This document shows, piece by piece, positions 33,430 through 45,777 of a stretch of DNA of 64,000 nt. Both the position numbers and the translations under genes were made by a program. A model generated the notes under the pieces. The model made no database searches and had not been told where the DNA came from. It saw only the letters and a program-made list of their open reading frames with translations. Source of the DNA: Mallotus nudiflorus (Eukaryota > Streptophyta > Magnoliopsida > Malpighiales > Euphorbiaceae); NCBI GenBank assembly GCA_947683625.1, contig CANTUR010000282.1:186001-250000 (forward strand), given 5' to 3'. Numbering within the stretch: position 1 is the first letter of the stretch; each line of letters opens with the position of its first letter.

Positions 33430-34950
33430 CCTGAATTTTAATAAACATAAGATACAAAGTTTTTCACTGAATAAAAAGATAAGGGTATGTCTCTCACATT
33501 ACTACCTCAACCTCCCATATACAGTATTTAATAGTGTGATTGCTCCACAACACCTTCACCATTAGAATCTCCTTAGTGCGAAATTAACAAACTTGGTGAT
33601 CCATAATTGCCATAGGATACTCCTTATATGACAGATTTTCATTGAGCTCCATTGTCTGAGGCTACGGAACATGGGAAGGATAAAAAATATACTTCCTCAA
33701 TATCGGTACATAGAACACTGGGTGGATTTGAGATAATTCATGTGGTAACACCAATCTATAAGCCACCTCTCCAACTTTTCAACGTATTTAGAATGGTCTA
33801 ATGTATTTTGGAGCTCGGTTACCCTTTTTACCCAATCTCATCACCCCTTTCATTAGAGACACTTTCAAGAACACCATATCTCTAACTAAAAAGGATACAT
33901 CCTTTCTCTTCGGGCCCGTATAACTCTTAGGTCTGTTGAAGGCTGTTTTTAACCTTTGCTAGATGATAGGGACTTTCTCTAAAGTCACTTGCACCAATTC
34001 TGGTTCTATCAGCTATCATTCTCCAATTTCCTAGCATAAAGGCTATTTACACTTCCTACCATATAATGCTTCAAATGCTACCATCTTGATACTTGCATGA
34101 TAATTGTTATTGTATGCAAATTCAAACAATGGCAAGTGTAAATCCCATTGACCACCAAAGTCCATCACACACATCCTCAATATATCCTCCAATGTCTGAA
34201 TGGTCCTCTCTGACTGACCATCTATTTAAGGATGAAACGATGTGCTGAAGTCAAGTCTAGTACCCAGAGCCTTGTGCAATTCTTGCTAAAAGATTGAAGT
34301 ATAAGTGGCTCCTCTATCGGATACAATACTTACTAGTACCCCATGGAGACAAACAATTCTATTAATATACAATCTTGCCAATCTGTCAATGGAGTACTTT
34401 TTCTTAATTGGTAGAAAGTGCACTGACTTAGTTAACTTGTCAACTATCACCCAAATAGCATCATAACCTTCAGTTGTATGAGGTAATCTAGTCATAAAAT
34501 CCATAGCAATTATATCCCACTTCCATTATGGGATAGGCAACTGTTGCAACAATCCTGAAGGCCTTTGATGTTCTAACTTCACCTTATGATAAGTAAGACA
34601 CTTGGACACAAATTCTATAATGTCTCTCTTCATCCTATTCCACCAATATGTATCTTTCAAGTTATAATACATCTTGGTAGAACATGGATGAATACTATAA
34701 GCAAAAAAAATGGGCTTCCTCCATAATCTCCTTTCTCAAATCATCCGCATCTAGTACACACAACCTTGTGCCCAAATGTAACATGTCATTACTGTCAATA
34801 ATAAAGTCTCTAGGTTGACCTTATTTCACTCTAAACATAATCTTCTACAACTATGGATCTCTTCTCTGAGCTGCTTTAACTATATCCAAGTACACTGATC
34901 ATACTTTTAACTGAGCAAAAAGACATTTCTTAGTTACTTTCAACTGCAAT
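33430..34950 (-). pseudogene. Tekay-type integrase with chromodomain-like tail
   Basis: Minus strand, many frames. The open block 34504-34286 reads MDFMTRLPHTTEGYDAIWVI, then VDKLTKSVHFLPIKKKYSID and VLVSIVSDRGATYTS. It is the integrase core with its first and second Asp (D of MDF and SDRG). Downstream come GEVAYRLVLPHELSQIHPVF (about 33795-33736), the conserved element before the chromodomain, and RKYIFYPSH. VKVLWSNHTI follows at about 33570-33540, at the place of the chromodomain tail, which is truncated by stops. It integrates the cDNA, with the chromodomain thought to target heterochromatin. Confidence 0.8.
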
Positions 34951-35560
34951 CCTTAATCAATCAGTTCATGAAACTCTTGAATAATTGGCCTCCTTTCTAT
35001 GCAAATATGAACAAGATTGCCCGCTGACTTCCTACTCAAAGCATTAGCTACCACATTAGCTTTCCTTATATGGTATAGAATAGAACAATCATAGTCCTTC
35101 AAAAGTTTCATCCATCTTCTTTACTTTAGATTGAGATATTTCTGTTGGAATACGTACTTCCGGCTCTTATGATTGGTGTATATTTCATAAGTTACTCTAT
35201 ATAAGTAATGCCTCTAAATCTTCAATGCAAACACCACGGCTACCATTTTTAAATCATAAGTAGGATAATTCTGCTCGTGCTTCTTCAACTGCCTTGAAGC
35301 ATAAGCAATTACTCTACCCGTCTTACATCAACACACATCCCAATCCTACTCGAGAAGCATCACAATACACTGTATACCCTTTACTTCCAGAGGGTAAAGT
35401 CAATACTGAGATGAAGTCAACATATCCTTAAGTAACTAAAAGTGTCCTTCACATTTGTCTGTCTATATAAACTTAGCACTCTTATGGGTTAACCTAGTGG
35501 TGTGGCAATCTTGGAGAAATCTTTCATAAATCTCCTGTAATAGCTAGCTAAACCTAGAAA
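34951..35560 (-). pseudogene. Tekay-type RNase H
   Basis: Minus strand between RT and integrase. Visible words are DASRVGLGCVLMQ-like sequence (about 35360-35315), VIAYASRQLKKHEQNYPTYD (about 35310-35255), KSRKYVFQQKYLNLK, and RRWMKLLKDYDCSILYH followed by KANVVANALSRKSAG (about 35045-35010). The family reads KANVVADALSRK; Asp is Asn here. Stops fall at former Trp and Gln codons. Confidence 0.75.
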
Positions 35561-35569
35561 ACTCCTTAC

Positions 35570-36320
35570 TTCCTTAACTATTGTAGGTCTTAGACACTCT
35601 ATAATGGCTTCTATCTTCCTAGGATCAACTTATATGCCATCTTTGGACACCACATGGCCTAGGAATGCCACTTGATCCAACCAAAATTCACACTTGGAGA
35701 ATTTAGCATACTTCTGGTGCTCTCTCAAGGTCTGCAACACCATTCTTAAGTGTATAACATGCTCCGCTTCACTCTTAGAATACACCAAGACATCATTAAT
35801 GAAGATTATCATAAATCAATCTAAGAATGGCCTAAACACTTAATTCATCAAATCCATAAAGGCTGTGGATGCGTTAGTCAGTCCAAAGGACATCACTAAG
35901 AATTTATAATAGTTATATCTCATTCAAAATGTTGTCTTAGTTACATCTCTACTTCTTATCCTTAACTGATGATGCCTAGACCTTAAGTCAATCTTGGAGA
36001 AACATTGGGCTCCTTAAAGTTGATTAAGAAAGTCATCAATCCTGGGGGGTGAATATTTATTCTTGATGGTGACTTTATGAAACTATCTATAGTCAATACA
36101 AAGTTGAAGACTACCATCTTTCTTCTTCACAAACAACAATGGAGCACCCTAATGTGATGTACTGGGTCTGATAAAAACCTTATCAAGTAACTCTTATAAC
36201 TACTTTTTAAGTTCTTACAATTCAGTTGGTGTCATTCTATAGGTGGCATAGAAATAGGATATGTACTAGGTACAACATCAATATAAAATTCTATTTCCCT
36301 ATCTGGTGGCAATCCTAGTA
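35570..36320 (-). pseudogene. Tekay-type reverse transcriptase
   Basis: Minus strand. ELLGLPPDREIEFYIDVVP (about 36317-36261) is the conserved pre-RT start. MSFGLTNASTAFMDLMN (about 35893-35843) and MIIFINDVLVYSKSEAEH (35812 onward) are the palm, then KYAKFSKCEFWLDQVAFLGH and VVSKDGI. The catalytic FIDD is FIND, with Asp to Asn at 35797. The middle third is very degraded, with stops and frameshifts. Confidence 0.82.
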
Positions 36321-36880
36321 GCTCTTCACGAAAAACTTATAGAAATTCACATACAACTGGCATATTCTCAACTGACCTCTTATCTACTTCTATATTTCCT
36401 ACTATAGCTAGATAGCCTTAGCATCCTCTTCTAACCATTTTCCTAGTTGTAATAGCAGAAATGAGATTTTGAGGCATTGAGCTCCTATCACCTTTGAAAT
36501 AAAATTCTACATCATCCAAAATTTTGAAAATCATTTCTTTTTCTTGACAATCCATTGAGGCATAGTATTGTGCCAACCAATCTATTCCCAGAATCATGTC
36601 AAACTCTATCACATCTAGCAAAACTAGATCTGCTAGCAACTCTCTACCTTCCACCAACATAAGACAAGATGGAAAGAATACATTTGTCTTCAACTCATTG
36701 CTAAGTAAAATCACTAAAGATAATGGAATCAATAACCTAGATGGTTACCATTCCACTCTAGAAGAAAACATAGGAGACACAAAAAAATGTGATGCACCAG
36801 GATCAAATAAGACTTTAGCATCAGAATAGCAAACTGGAAGAATACCTACCACAACTGCATTAGATGCCTGCACATCCTGG
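36321..36880 (-). pseudogene. Tekay-type aspartic protease
   Basis: Minus strand. VLFDPGASHFFVSP (about 36820-36775) is the active-site region, in which the usual DSG reads DPG. The open block 36732-36418 continues with LADLVLLDVIEFDMILGIDW and LAQYYASMDCQEKEMIF, the conserved second half of the RVP_2 family. It processed the polyprotein. One frame with the gag block at 37239 and 38067. Confidence 0.8.
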
Positions 36881-37038
36881 GGAGTCAAAGTAAAAACTCA
36901 AGCCTGCCCATGGCCTACCTGCTAAGAAGTGGACGGCTACATGAAGCCTCGACCACTGGGTCTCCCTACTGAACCTTAACCCTGCTGGCCTATAAACTGA
37001 ATTTGCCTTTGTTGTGGATACATAGGAGCTCTATACTA

Positions 37039-38314
37039 CTATGACATTTGATAAAAAGGTTGAGCCACTGATGATGAAGATCCTTGGGTGGATTGTGTCT
37101 GATAACCAGTATTAGGACAAGCTTTAGTAAGATGTCCTATTTGCCCACATCTGAAACAAACCTCAATCCACAGATGACACGGTCCTTGATGCACTTGGCC
37201 ACGGTCCTTGATGCACTTGGCCATAACTAGGATAAGCACTAGTCCTAGACCCTAACTGTCATGTCTAGAGCTCTATCCACTATTGCTGCTACTAACCCCA
37301 GAACTAAATATAGAACCTTTGCCACGCCTACAGTTAGTAGCATAACCACATTGGCCAAACTCTGTGGGTCCTAAACCTCCTACCCTACTAGGAAGTACCC
37401 TCAGCCTGTATGCTTGTACTGCCAATCTGAAAAGTAAGCTGCTGGAATCCCTGAGCTACCCCATATCCACTCTTACCAATTATATAAGGATTAACCATAG
37501 TGCCTTACCTAATATGTCTCCTCTCTATTAGTCTGGTCTCCTCAATCACACTCTCTAAAGTATGATCCTCAATTCATATGCCTACATAGGCTGACCCCAA
37601 ACCTGTGATATACAACTCAACAGCTATGTAAGGATCTCTCCTAGCATCTTCTGCATACTGAGATAGCCTATTAAATTCTCTAGTATAATCTTCTACAGAC
37701 CTATCCCCTATGCTGTTGTATAGTAGCTGCCATCTATATGCATCTCTAGTCATAAGTGGATAAAAGAACCTTAAGAATCGATCTTTAAACTCAAGCCAGG
37801 TTAACGCATTTATGAAAGGCTAGATGGACTATATAAACTAGTCTTGTGTGCTATTTGAACTGATAACTCCATAATTATAATCCTTTGATAATCAGTATGG
37901 CCTATTCTTGTCCAAGTCTCGACGGTGTTAATGAAGTCCAGAGCATCTCCCGCACCATTAAAAAAAACTCTACCGACTATGGAGTAGAGGAGTGCACCAT
38001 CAATATCAGACATCTCTCGATTCCTCTGCTGTAACATTTGTTGTACCAAAGGTATAGCTTGGTTCAAAGCTGTTAACCTTGGTTAATCCCTGTAATTCTA
38101 ATTACAAAAGCTACAGGATCCACTTATGGTGCTCTGGCTTAACTTGTTGTTGTTATGCCTATCTCTCTTCTACAGCAGCTTTAGGCCTACCTCTGCCTTT
38201 GCCTCTTCCTCTATGTTTAGGAGCAGGAGGAAGAACTTCATCTTGAAAAGATTGCTCATTGTCATAATCATCATATGCTTCTTCCATAGCAGGAATATTC
38301 TGATTCTGCCTCAT
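37039..38314 (-). pseudogene. Tekay-type gag with zinc knuckle
   Basis: Minus strand. ATG 38314 (MRQNQNIPAMEEAYDDYDNE) starts a basic N-terminus (HRGRGKGRGRPKAA). A frameshift follows, then the capsid block 38067-37810 with AGDALDFINTVETWTRIGHT. Further capsid words are degraded. The zinc knuckle CFRCGQIGHLTKACP (C-x2-C-x4-H-x4-C, complete) is at about 37155-37110. A 20-bp tandem duplication, GGTCCTTGATGCACTTGGCC (37182-37201 and 37203-37222), sits next to it. Confidence 0.82.
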
Positions 38315-38468
38315 TTTGAAAAGACAAAGAAATCAAATTCAAGACAAGACAAGAATGATAACTCATACATAAAATTCTAGAAATAATGATAACAACAAGT
38401 GACAATTATCAACCTAATCATTATAGTAGTTTCAAACAAAGACAATATTGATAATCAAACAAACTTAA

Positions 38469-38480
38469 GCTTTGATACCA
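38469..38480 (-). promoter_or_regulatory. Primer-binding site, tRNA-Met type
   Basis: On the minus strand TGGTATCAAAGC follows the 5' LTR end after a few bases. It differs from the standard TGGTATCAGAGC by one G-to-A. Confidence 0.85.
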
Positions 38481-38484
38481 ATTT

Positions 38485-41040
38485 TGTTATGACCCGAACT
38501 GACTAAGGAATGGGAATACATAAAGTAACCAAAACCCATAATAAGCCTTTAAAAATTTTTTGCTAAAAAAGAGACAATACACTTAAATATAAAACCATTA
38601 TTTGATAACAAAATCATAATAAGTGCATAAAACCATATACATAAATAAAATATTCTTCAATATAATATCTCAAGCCATATAAAATCATAATACAATTAAT
38701 ATAAGTTCTTTGATTAACTACTGCAGTATCTAGAGTTCAGTTGTACAATACATATCAAATAAACCTACACAATAAAGCCAGAGAATAAGAAACCCTGCGT
38801 AAACAAAAAGGACGAGTCTTAAACTCCCAAACTCCTAAAAAAGAATATCGAAGGGAGTTAGACTTCATTGAGTAAGATAATAAAGAGAGCTGTATGATTT
38901 TAAAAATCCATTAAATAAAATAATAATAAATAAATTTTACTATAATTAAAATTAAAGTATTTAAAATTTATTTTCAAATCATCAACTCTCTAAATAATAA
39001 ATATAAAGAATTTACAATAGAACTTCTTCAAAATAAAATATTTTTTATTTAATAATTTATAAGTGAAAAAATCTTAGTAGAACCCTACTCCACAAAATCT
39101 AATAGCCACTTGGCTCACTTAACCATAAGACTATCAGTCTCTAAGAACTAAGTATCAATTGAGGCACTAGATTCACTTAATCCAATATTTTACTGGCGAT
39201 GCTTGACAACTATGATATCAACCGAGGCACCCATCCCAGTATCTAATCATAACATTTCTAATATTCACTGGCGGTCCCTGAGAGCTAAGGTATCCATCAA
39301 GACACTCATCCCAGTTAACCAATCATAAAACTGATTAGGTAGCCCGTTCTATTAGTATTTTTCAAAACTAATATATAATAAAAAAGTAGCACAATTTAAG
39401 AAAACTATAATTTAAAAATTAAATAACATAAAATAAAATGGTCATAATGCTAGGCATAGCCTAAAATAACATAAATTAAATTTCATGTAAGTATAATACT
39501 ATCTTAAATTTTATAAAATCGCTATATGCAAAAAACACATGCACACAATTCAATTTATTAACTTATGATTGGAGCGAGCCGGCTGATGATTCCGCGTCCA
39601 TCTATTATTGGTAGTTCCCAATTCAGTATTCTCTAAAAGAAAAATAATATTTATTAAAAACATGCTTATGAAAAAAATAATTAAAATTCATAAAAATTGC
39701 CAAAATCCTGAAATTAATAAATAAAATAAATAAATAAATAATAAGAAACTTGTAACAGATTCAGAATTAATCTTCATGAAGACTCAATCTAAGGAACGAC
39801 CCTAAAACGATATAACGGTTAAACAAAAATGTACATATGTCACGTTTTACGAGAAATCTATTGGAATTCTGACATAGTCTCCTCTGTAAAATAAACATCT
39901 CTTTACACGAAGTAGAGTCATTCCTGCAGGAAAAAATACTACTATACCACATACTACCACACTTGGATTGGGCTCCCAAACTACACACAAATTCTCGACC
40001 GCGATGATTAACAACATTACCACAGAATATATATAAATTATGAAAATATATAACAAAATATTTATAAAATTAATCAGACTAATTAAATAATAAATTCTTT
40101 TTAATAATCAATATATACAAATCTCATTTAACATAATAATATTTATACTTAAAAATTATTACTTATAAAATTCTGGAAAATTCATAAAAATATATTTTAG
40201 CACTAAATATAATTAAATCAATCAAAAAAATTAAATACTATGATATTTATATACATTTATATTATTTTCGGAAATTAATCTAAAATCAACAAAATATACA
40301 AAATATTAATTTAGTTAATAAAATTAATTTATACTTTCTAACAATTAAAACTATCATTATACATGTTAATTAACTATAAATTTACCAAAAACCAATTAAA
40401 AATCAAGTTACATATTTTTCTCTAAAATTCTTATTTTTCACATATAACTTCCAAAAATTATAATAAATTATCTATAACTAATTTTATAAAATTTCCTTCA
40501 CAAACATTACTCCAAATAATATATAGTATTTATTAAAAATATTCAAATTTTCGGGCTAAGAATAGTAACCCAAAGCAGAAATTCCAAAACAATTAAAATA
40601 AATCCAAAAATTATAAAAAAAATATCATAGCATAGTAGTCAATCTCTACATCAACTTTCCTAAACAACATCAAACCTAATTCTCACTTAACTGATAAAAA
40701 ACTAACAAAAGTAACAAATGAATTTACCTCGATTTAGGATGATCCGAGAGGAGATCAAAGAAATTGAAGGTAAATCATAAACACTAGAATTACGACCATC
40801 CAACATCGGAATCTTCACTAGAGGCCAACCAAAAATCGGCCAAAACAAGGGTAAAATGGGAAGAAGAGAAGATGAGGTTGTTGCTAATGGCCAGGGGAAC
40901 AACTAGGTTACTGTCCGGCATGTTGTAGTGGTCAACCTCGGTGCTAGAGCAAACTGGTAGTGTTGGCAGCGGGTTGGATAGTGACGGGAAAAAGAAGAAG
41001 AAGAAGAAAGAAAGAGAAAAGAAAAAAAAGTGATTTTTGT

Positions 41041-41080
<40 letters not shown>

Positions 41081-41222
41081 ACACACACATATAATATTTC
41101 CTCTCACATATTAATAATAATATTAAAGTAAAAATAAAAATAATACACTACTAATAGTAAAATAATCATAATTAATCAAAAATAATTTAATTTAGTTAAT
41201 AATAAAAATTCAAAATATTACA
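38485..41222 (-). repeat. 5' LTR (right copy) of the Tekay-type element
   Basis: Plus-strand ends TGTTATGACCCG and ATATTACA; matches the left LTR. It carries (TA)n at 41044-41078. TTCTA follows directly at 41223. Confidence 0.92.
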
Positions 41223-41227
41223 TTCTA

Positions 41228-42260
41228 TTTCCACATAAAATGTCAAAAAATTTATGAAATAAATTCTCAAAAATATATATTGGGTAATGCTCCATTAATA
41301 TAAAAAGATGAAAAAAATAAAGAAAAATGAGAAAATAAAAATTTTGAAAAAAGATGAAAAGTAAAAAAAAGATTAAAAAAATAAAAGAAAGAAAGAAAGA
41401 GAAATAAAAAAAATAAAGAGAAAATAAAAATAAAAAAGGAAAGAGGAAAGAAAAAATGAAAAAAAAAAGGAAAAAATAAAAAAAATAAAAAAAAAAAGGA
41501 AAAACAAAGTAAAATGAAGAACAATGCATGTTTGTAAATAAAATTAGCACTCATGTAAATATAAAGAGTAAAATAAGTAAATAATAAAAATTTAAGGTAT
41601 TTTAGTTAATAAAATAAAAAGAGCCTATTTTTGTAAAAAAACCTTTGCTTAATAAATGGATTTTTTTTTTTGAAACAGGTTAATAAATGGATTTTTTTAT
41701 CAACATGAATAAATGGATATTGCATGCCACATTATGGCATATTGGCATTATATATTTGTTTATTGTAGACTGAACTGTCAGTCTTTAATGGACTTTATAC
41801 ATGTATTTCTTCCATTTCATTTCAATTGTTATTTAAGATAGCATTATAAAAATTAAAAATTATATTTAATAAGCATAATTATAGATGCAAATAACTATGT
41901 AACCCTCCTTTAAAAAGATTAAAAGTTAGTGTAAATTATAATTACTCTAATAAAAAAAATTATTCTAAAACCAAGTTATAGGTAAAATTGGAAAGAATAA
42001 TTTATTTGTTATTGGTAAGCTAAAAAAGTCATTTAAAATATAATAAATTTTATTTTCTTAAAAAATAATTTTAATGAAATGGATGAAGTATTAATTATCA
42101 ATTAAATATGTATTAGTTATTTATTATTATATATAAAATAGTCAATCGAGAAAAAAGTAATTTACCAACCACTTCTCTTTTTTTAGTTTTTTAAATTGGG
42201 AGTTCATATGACTTTAACATTGAAAATAAGTTACTACTTGATTACTCCCTCACAAGCACC
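41228..42260. other. Gene-free DNA with an A/G-rich low-complexity tract
   Basis: 41305-41515 is almost pure A and G on the plus strand. The long minus-strand Phe-rich open frames here are artefacts of this tract. The rest is AT-rich. AATAAATGGATTTTTTT occurs twice (about 41651 and 41683). Confidence 0.55.
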
Positions 42261-42485
42261 TAGGGTTGTGCACAAGATGGAAAAAAATCAAACCGAACTG
42301 ACGAACCAAAACGAACTAAATTTTATGCCTAATTTATTACGATATAGGATATTTACAAAAATCAAATTGAGAACTGTGCCGAACCAAAAATTGAATATAG
42401 TGCCTAATGTTAATTTAATAAGTAATACATAAATATTAATATATAGTAGTAAGTAGTAACTTAATCAGATACTTTTAATCATATT

Positions 42486-45183
42486 TGTCACGACCCAAAA
42501 TCGGGAGTCATGATCAGCGCTAGGGAATGAAAATTCTTTCGAATCTGGAACCCGTAGCAAACGTTAAAAATAAAAATACATGCAATAAATAAATAAAAAT
42601 ACACTATAATTAAAATTTAGATTGATATAAAATAAATATTTCAAATGTCTTTTCATAAAATAAAAATATATTCATACAATATTCAGAGTTAGGTCTCTTA
42701 CTAACATAACATTCTACTGATACAATACACTACTACTATAGTTTTTTAGAATACAACAAAAGTTCAGGTAAATAAATTACGCAATCTAGCCGGAGCTGAA
42801 GAAGTCTGGCGTAGAGATGTACTACTGAGGTCTGACGACGAGGAATCTTCCGAAAAAAATATTGAAGGGAATCAGACCTCACTGAGTGAGTTATCATAAT
42901 ATATATACATGCAATATAAATCATATACAGTCAAGCATCTGTATAATATATATATATATATACACGCATTTCACACAGATGCTAAAATCCGCTTATTTAT
43001 ACATAATAAATGCAGAAAACATTTATTTATACATAATCAAATAGAACCATAATATTCGCAACCTCAATTAAAATATCTTACTAGCTGCATAAGCACACTT
43101 AATTCCAAAGTAATTCTCTTATCCCATTTTAGACAGTAGACTGGACTCGAAACACTAAGTCAACCAAGCTCCTGCAGTCTCACTGTCAGTGTGATTGGCC
43201 TTGAGACACTAGGTTAATCGAGCTCCCGCAATCACACTACTCAGTCAGATCAATTCTCAATAATCGATCAATCAAATGTCACCTTAAATGATCTCATATA
43301 CTCAACCCTAAAATTTATCGTATCGGTACGTACACGGTCCTAGTGCAGCCCACTAGGTAGCACGTTCTATCGATATCCTTCATATAAAATCATCTATATA
43401 TATATTGGAAATAATAAAATGCATCATTTAAAACATAATGGCATTCATTTAAAAATAATATACCACTTATTTACTAAACGTATACCATAAATATACCAAA
43501 TAAATATACTGAACATATGTCAAATATACTAAATTTATACCAAATAAATACTAACATATATATGTCACATATATTCAAAAGATATATCAAAAATATGCCT
43601 AGCATACATGTCTAATATATAGCAAATATACCAAAAATAAACCAAAAGTATATCAAATCATTTAATAAAATAAATCATATTTAAACATATAATGAAAATG
43701 TGAAAATCCTTAATCATGAATCCTATATGCAATGCATATATAGAATAATAACTTACAAGTTTGCATTCCTCGACACTGACTCAACGAGCCTGGTCTGATG
43801 GACCTCGGTGTCGGCGTAGCAAGAAAAACAAATAATAATGAAATTAAAATAAATTCTAACTTATATTTCTAAGAATTCTAAAGAAAAACTCGATTTAGGA
43901 ATTCAAAACTCAAAAACTTAAGATCGAGTTAATGTCACGTTTTACGAAATTCTATTGAAAAATTGACAAAGTTTCCTCTTTAAAATGGACATCTCTTTAC
44001 TAAAAAGTAAAGTCGATCCTGCAAGAAAATGCACTTCTAAAACACAAGTGCACTGTCTCGGGTTGAGACCCCAAACTACTCAAATTTCCAACCGAGGTTT
44101 ACAATTCCCCACAAATGAATATAAAATAATAAATGTATTAAAAATCATTAAATTCCATAAATATCTACAAAATACCATAATATAATATATTTAAACATTA
44201 AAACACTAAATATATTTATTTTCACAATAATTAAATAAAATTCTCAAATAATAATATAATATTAATATAAATCCAATTTTTCAATAATTCAACATAAAAT
44301 AGTAAAATTCACTTTTAATTATTCAAATAGTTTATATATACAATAAAAATAGTTACAAACCCATTTAATTACAAAAAATAGTAGATAATTTATTTTTTGA
44401 ATTTAATTTTTGAAAATTAGTATTAATTAGTTAAAAATAATAAATAATTTATAAAAATTATTTTAACACCATTTATTATTCCAAAATTATTTAAAACATA
44501 TTATTTAACTATATTTTCAACAAAACTACACAATTAACCTATAATTTCCAAAATCACATAATACTAATACATTCTCAAAAATTATATAAAATTAATTTCT
44601 AAATTCTAAAATTAATAACTTAAATTAATAACACTAATTTAACCAAATTTCCATTCAAAATAATTAATTAACAAAAATTCAATTTAAATTATTAAAATAT
44701 TAAAAAATACCCATAATTCAAAATAATTCAAAAAAATAAACAAAAATTATATTTAGGAAAATTGAGTTGCCATAAACAACATTTCTTAAGGGAATTCTGA
44801 AGAATTAAACAAGAACAAGCTTAAAAAAATAAAACCTAAAATGGACATAAACTAAAATCTAGTTAAAACTCACAAACGAGAGGATTCAAGTTCAAACGGG
44901 GCTTGGAAATGGAGTCCTCATAGCTCCAGGAGTCCGAAGAGTCCAAGATCATGAGCTCTGCTGGCTAGAATCGTTGCCAGCGTCTATAGAGCTTCGGTTG
45001 TTGCAACTGCTATTTCTATGTTTTCCCGCGTGCTGGAGGTGCTCTGAAGATGGCAGCTAACGTTTGGAGGAAGGAGGAAGGTGATGGTGGTTAGTGGTGG
45101 TTGCAGGTGGTGGTCAGGCGAGGTGGATGGTTTTGCGCAAAATCGCAAGGAAAAAGAAAAAAAATGGGAGAAAGTTGACCCTT

Positions 45184-45214
<31 letters not shown>

Positions 45215-45301
45215 TATACTATATATATATTATATTAATAATAATAATGCTACAACAATAATATTAACAATAAAAACAACAACAACAACAACAACAACAA
45301 C

Positions 45302-45342
<41 letters not shown>

Positions 45343-45522
45343 CTTTAATATTTTTTAAATAATAAACTTCCAAAATAACTATTTTTTGTAGATAAAACTT
45401 TTAGAATAAAATAAATGAATAATATTTACAAATAATGAATATATATAAATAAAATTTAAAATTTTATTAACGATGCATATCTCGAAATAATTTTATATTA
45501 TTTAAAATACTGGGTCATTAAA
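42486..45522 (-). mobile_element. Solo LTR, minus orientation (3.0 kb)
   Basis: On the plus strand it begins TGTCACGACCCAAAATCGG and ends ACTGGGTCATTAAA. It is flanked by a perfect ATATT duplication (42481-42485 and 45523-45527). It is an inverted copy of 45778-48886. The last bases read TTAAA where TTACA is expected. It shares a 160-bp block (43934-44100) with the Tekay-type LTRs. It contains (TA)n and (CAA)n/(AAT)n tracts and no coding sequence. Confidence 0.92.
45276..45340. repeat. (CAA)n-(TAA)n microsatellite
   Basis: A CAA run passes into a TAA run within the minus-oriented solo LTR. The matching place in the other copy has shorter ATT runs (about 45986-46010). Confidence 0.9.
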
Positions 45523-45777
45523 ATATTGTCAAGTAATATACATATGTATAATAACATAAGATAAAAATTAATATGTTTTGTGATTAAATTATAATAAATA
45601 AATGGTTAACAAAATAATTTTATTAACTTTTTATTATTAATACTATTATCTTGTTACTACTACTACTATTATTATTATTCAACTAGCAAGTAAAAATATG
45701 AAATGTCCATTATATTACAATTTGAATTTAAAATATAAAATAAAAAATTCACATTGCATAGTTTCAAATAATTCAAT
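45523..45777. other. Spacer between the inverted solo LTRs
   Basis: About 255 bp of AT-rich DNA. Its right half (about 45690-45775, with AGTAAAAATATGAAATG) recurs at 48966-49060 (AGTAAAAATGTGAAATG), which suggests an older tandem repeat in the host transposon. No gene. Confidence 0.6.

Larger units (their letters stand above)
30629..41222 (-). mobile_element. Complete Tekay/Del-type Ty3/gypsy retrotransposon
   Basis: Two direct repeats of 2.7-2.8 kb flank gag, protease, RT, RNase H and integrase read on the minus strand, with a tRNA-Met-type primer site next to the right LTR and a polypurine tract next to the left one. The perfect 5-bp target-site duplication TTCTA is at 30624-30628 and 41223-41227. 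Long LTRs, a tRNA-Met primer and a chromodomain-like tail after integrase point to the Tekay/Del chromovirus clade. All ORFs are decayed. Confidence 0.9.

Noticed and set aside
41218..41554. Two long overlapping minus-strand ORFs rich in Phe and Leu, membrane-protein-like
   Set aside because: They are translations of an A/G-rich low-complexity tract; no start context or conserved motif.
45081..45362. Open frame with Thr/Ile runs
   Set aside because: Produced by (TA)n, (CAA)n and (TAA)n repeats at the start of a solo LTR.
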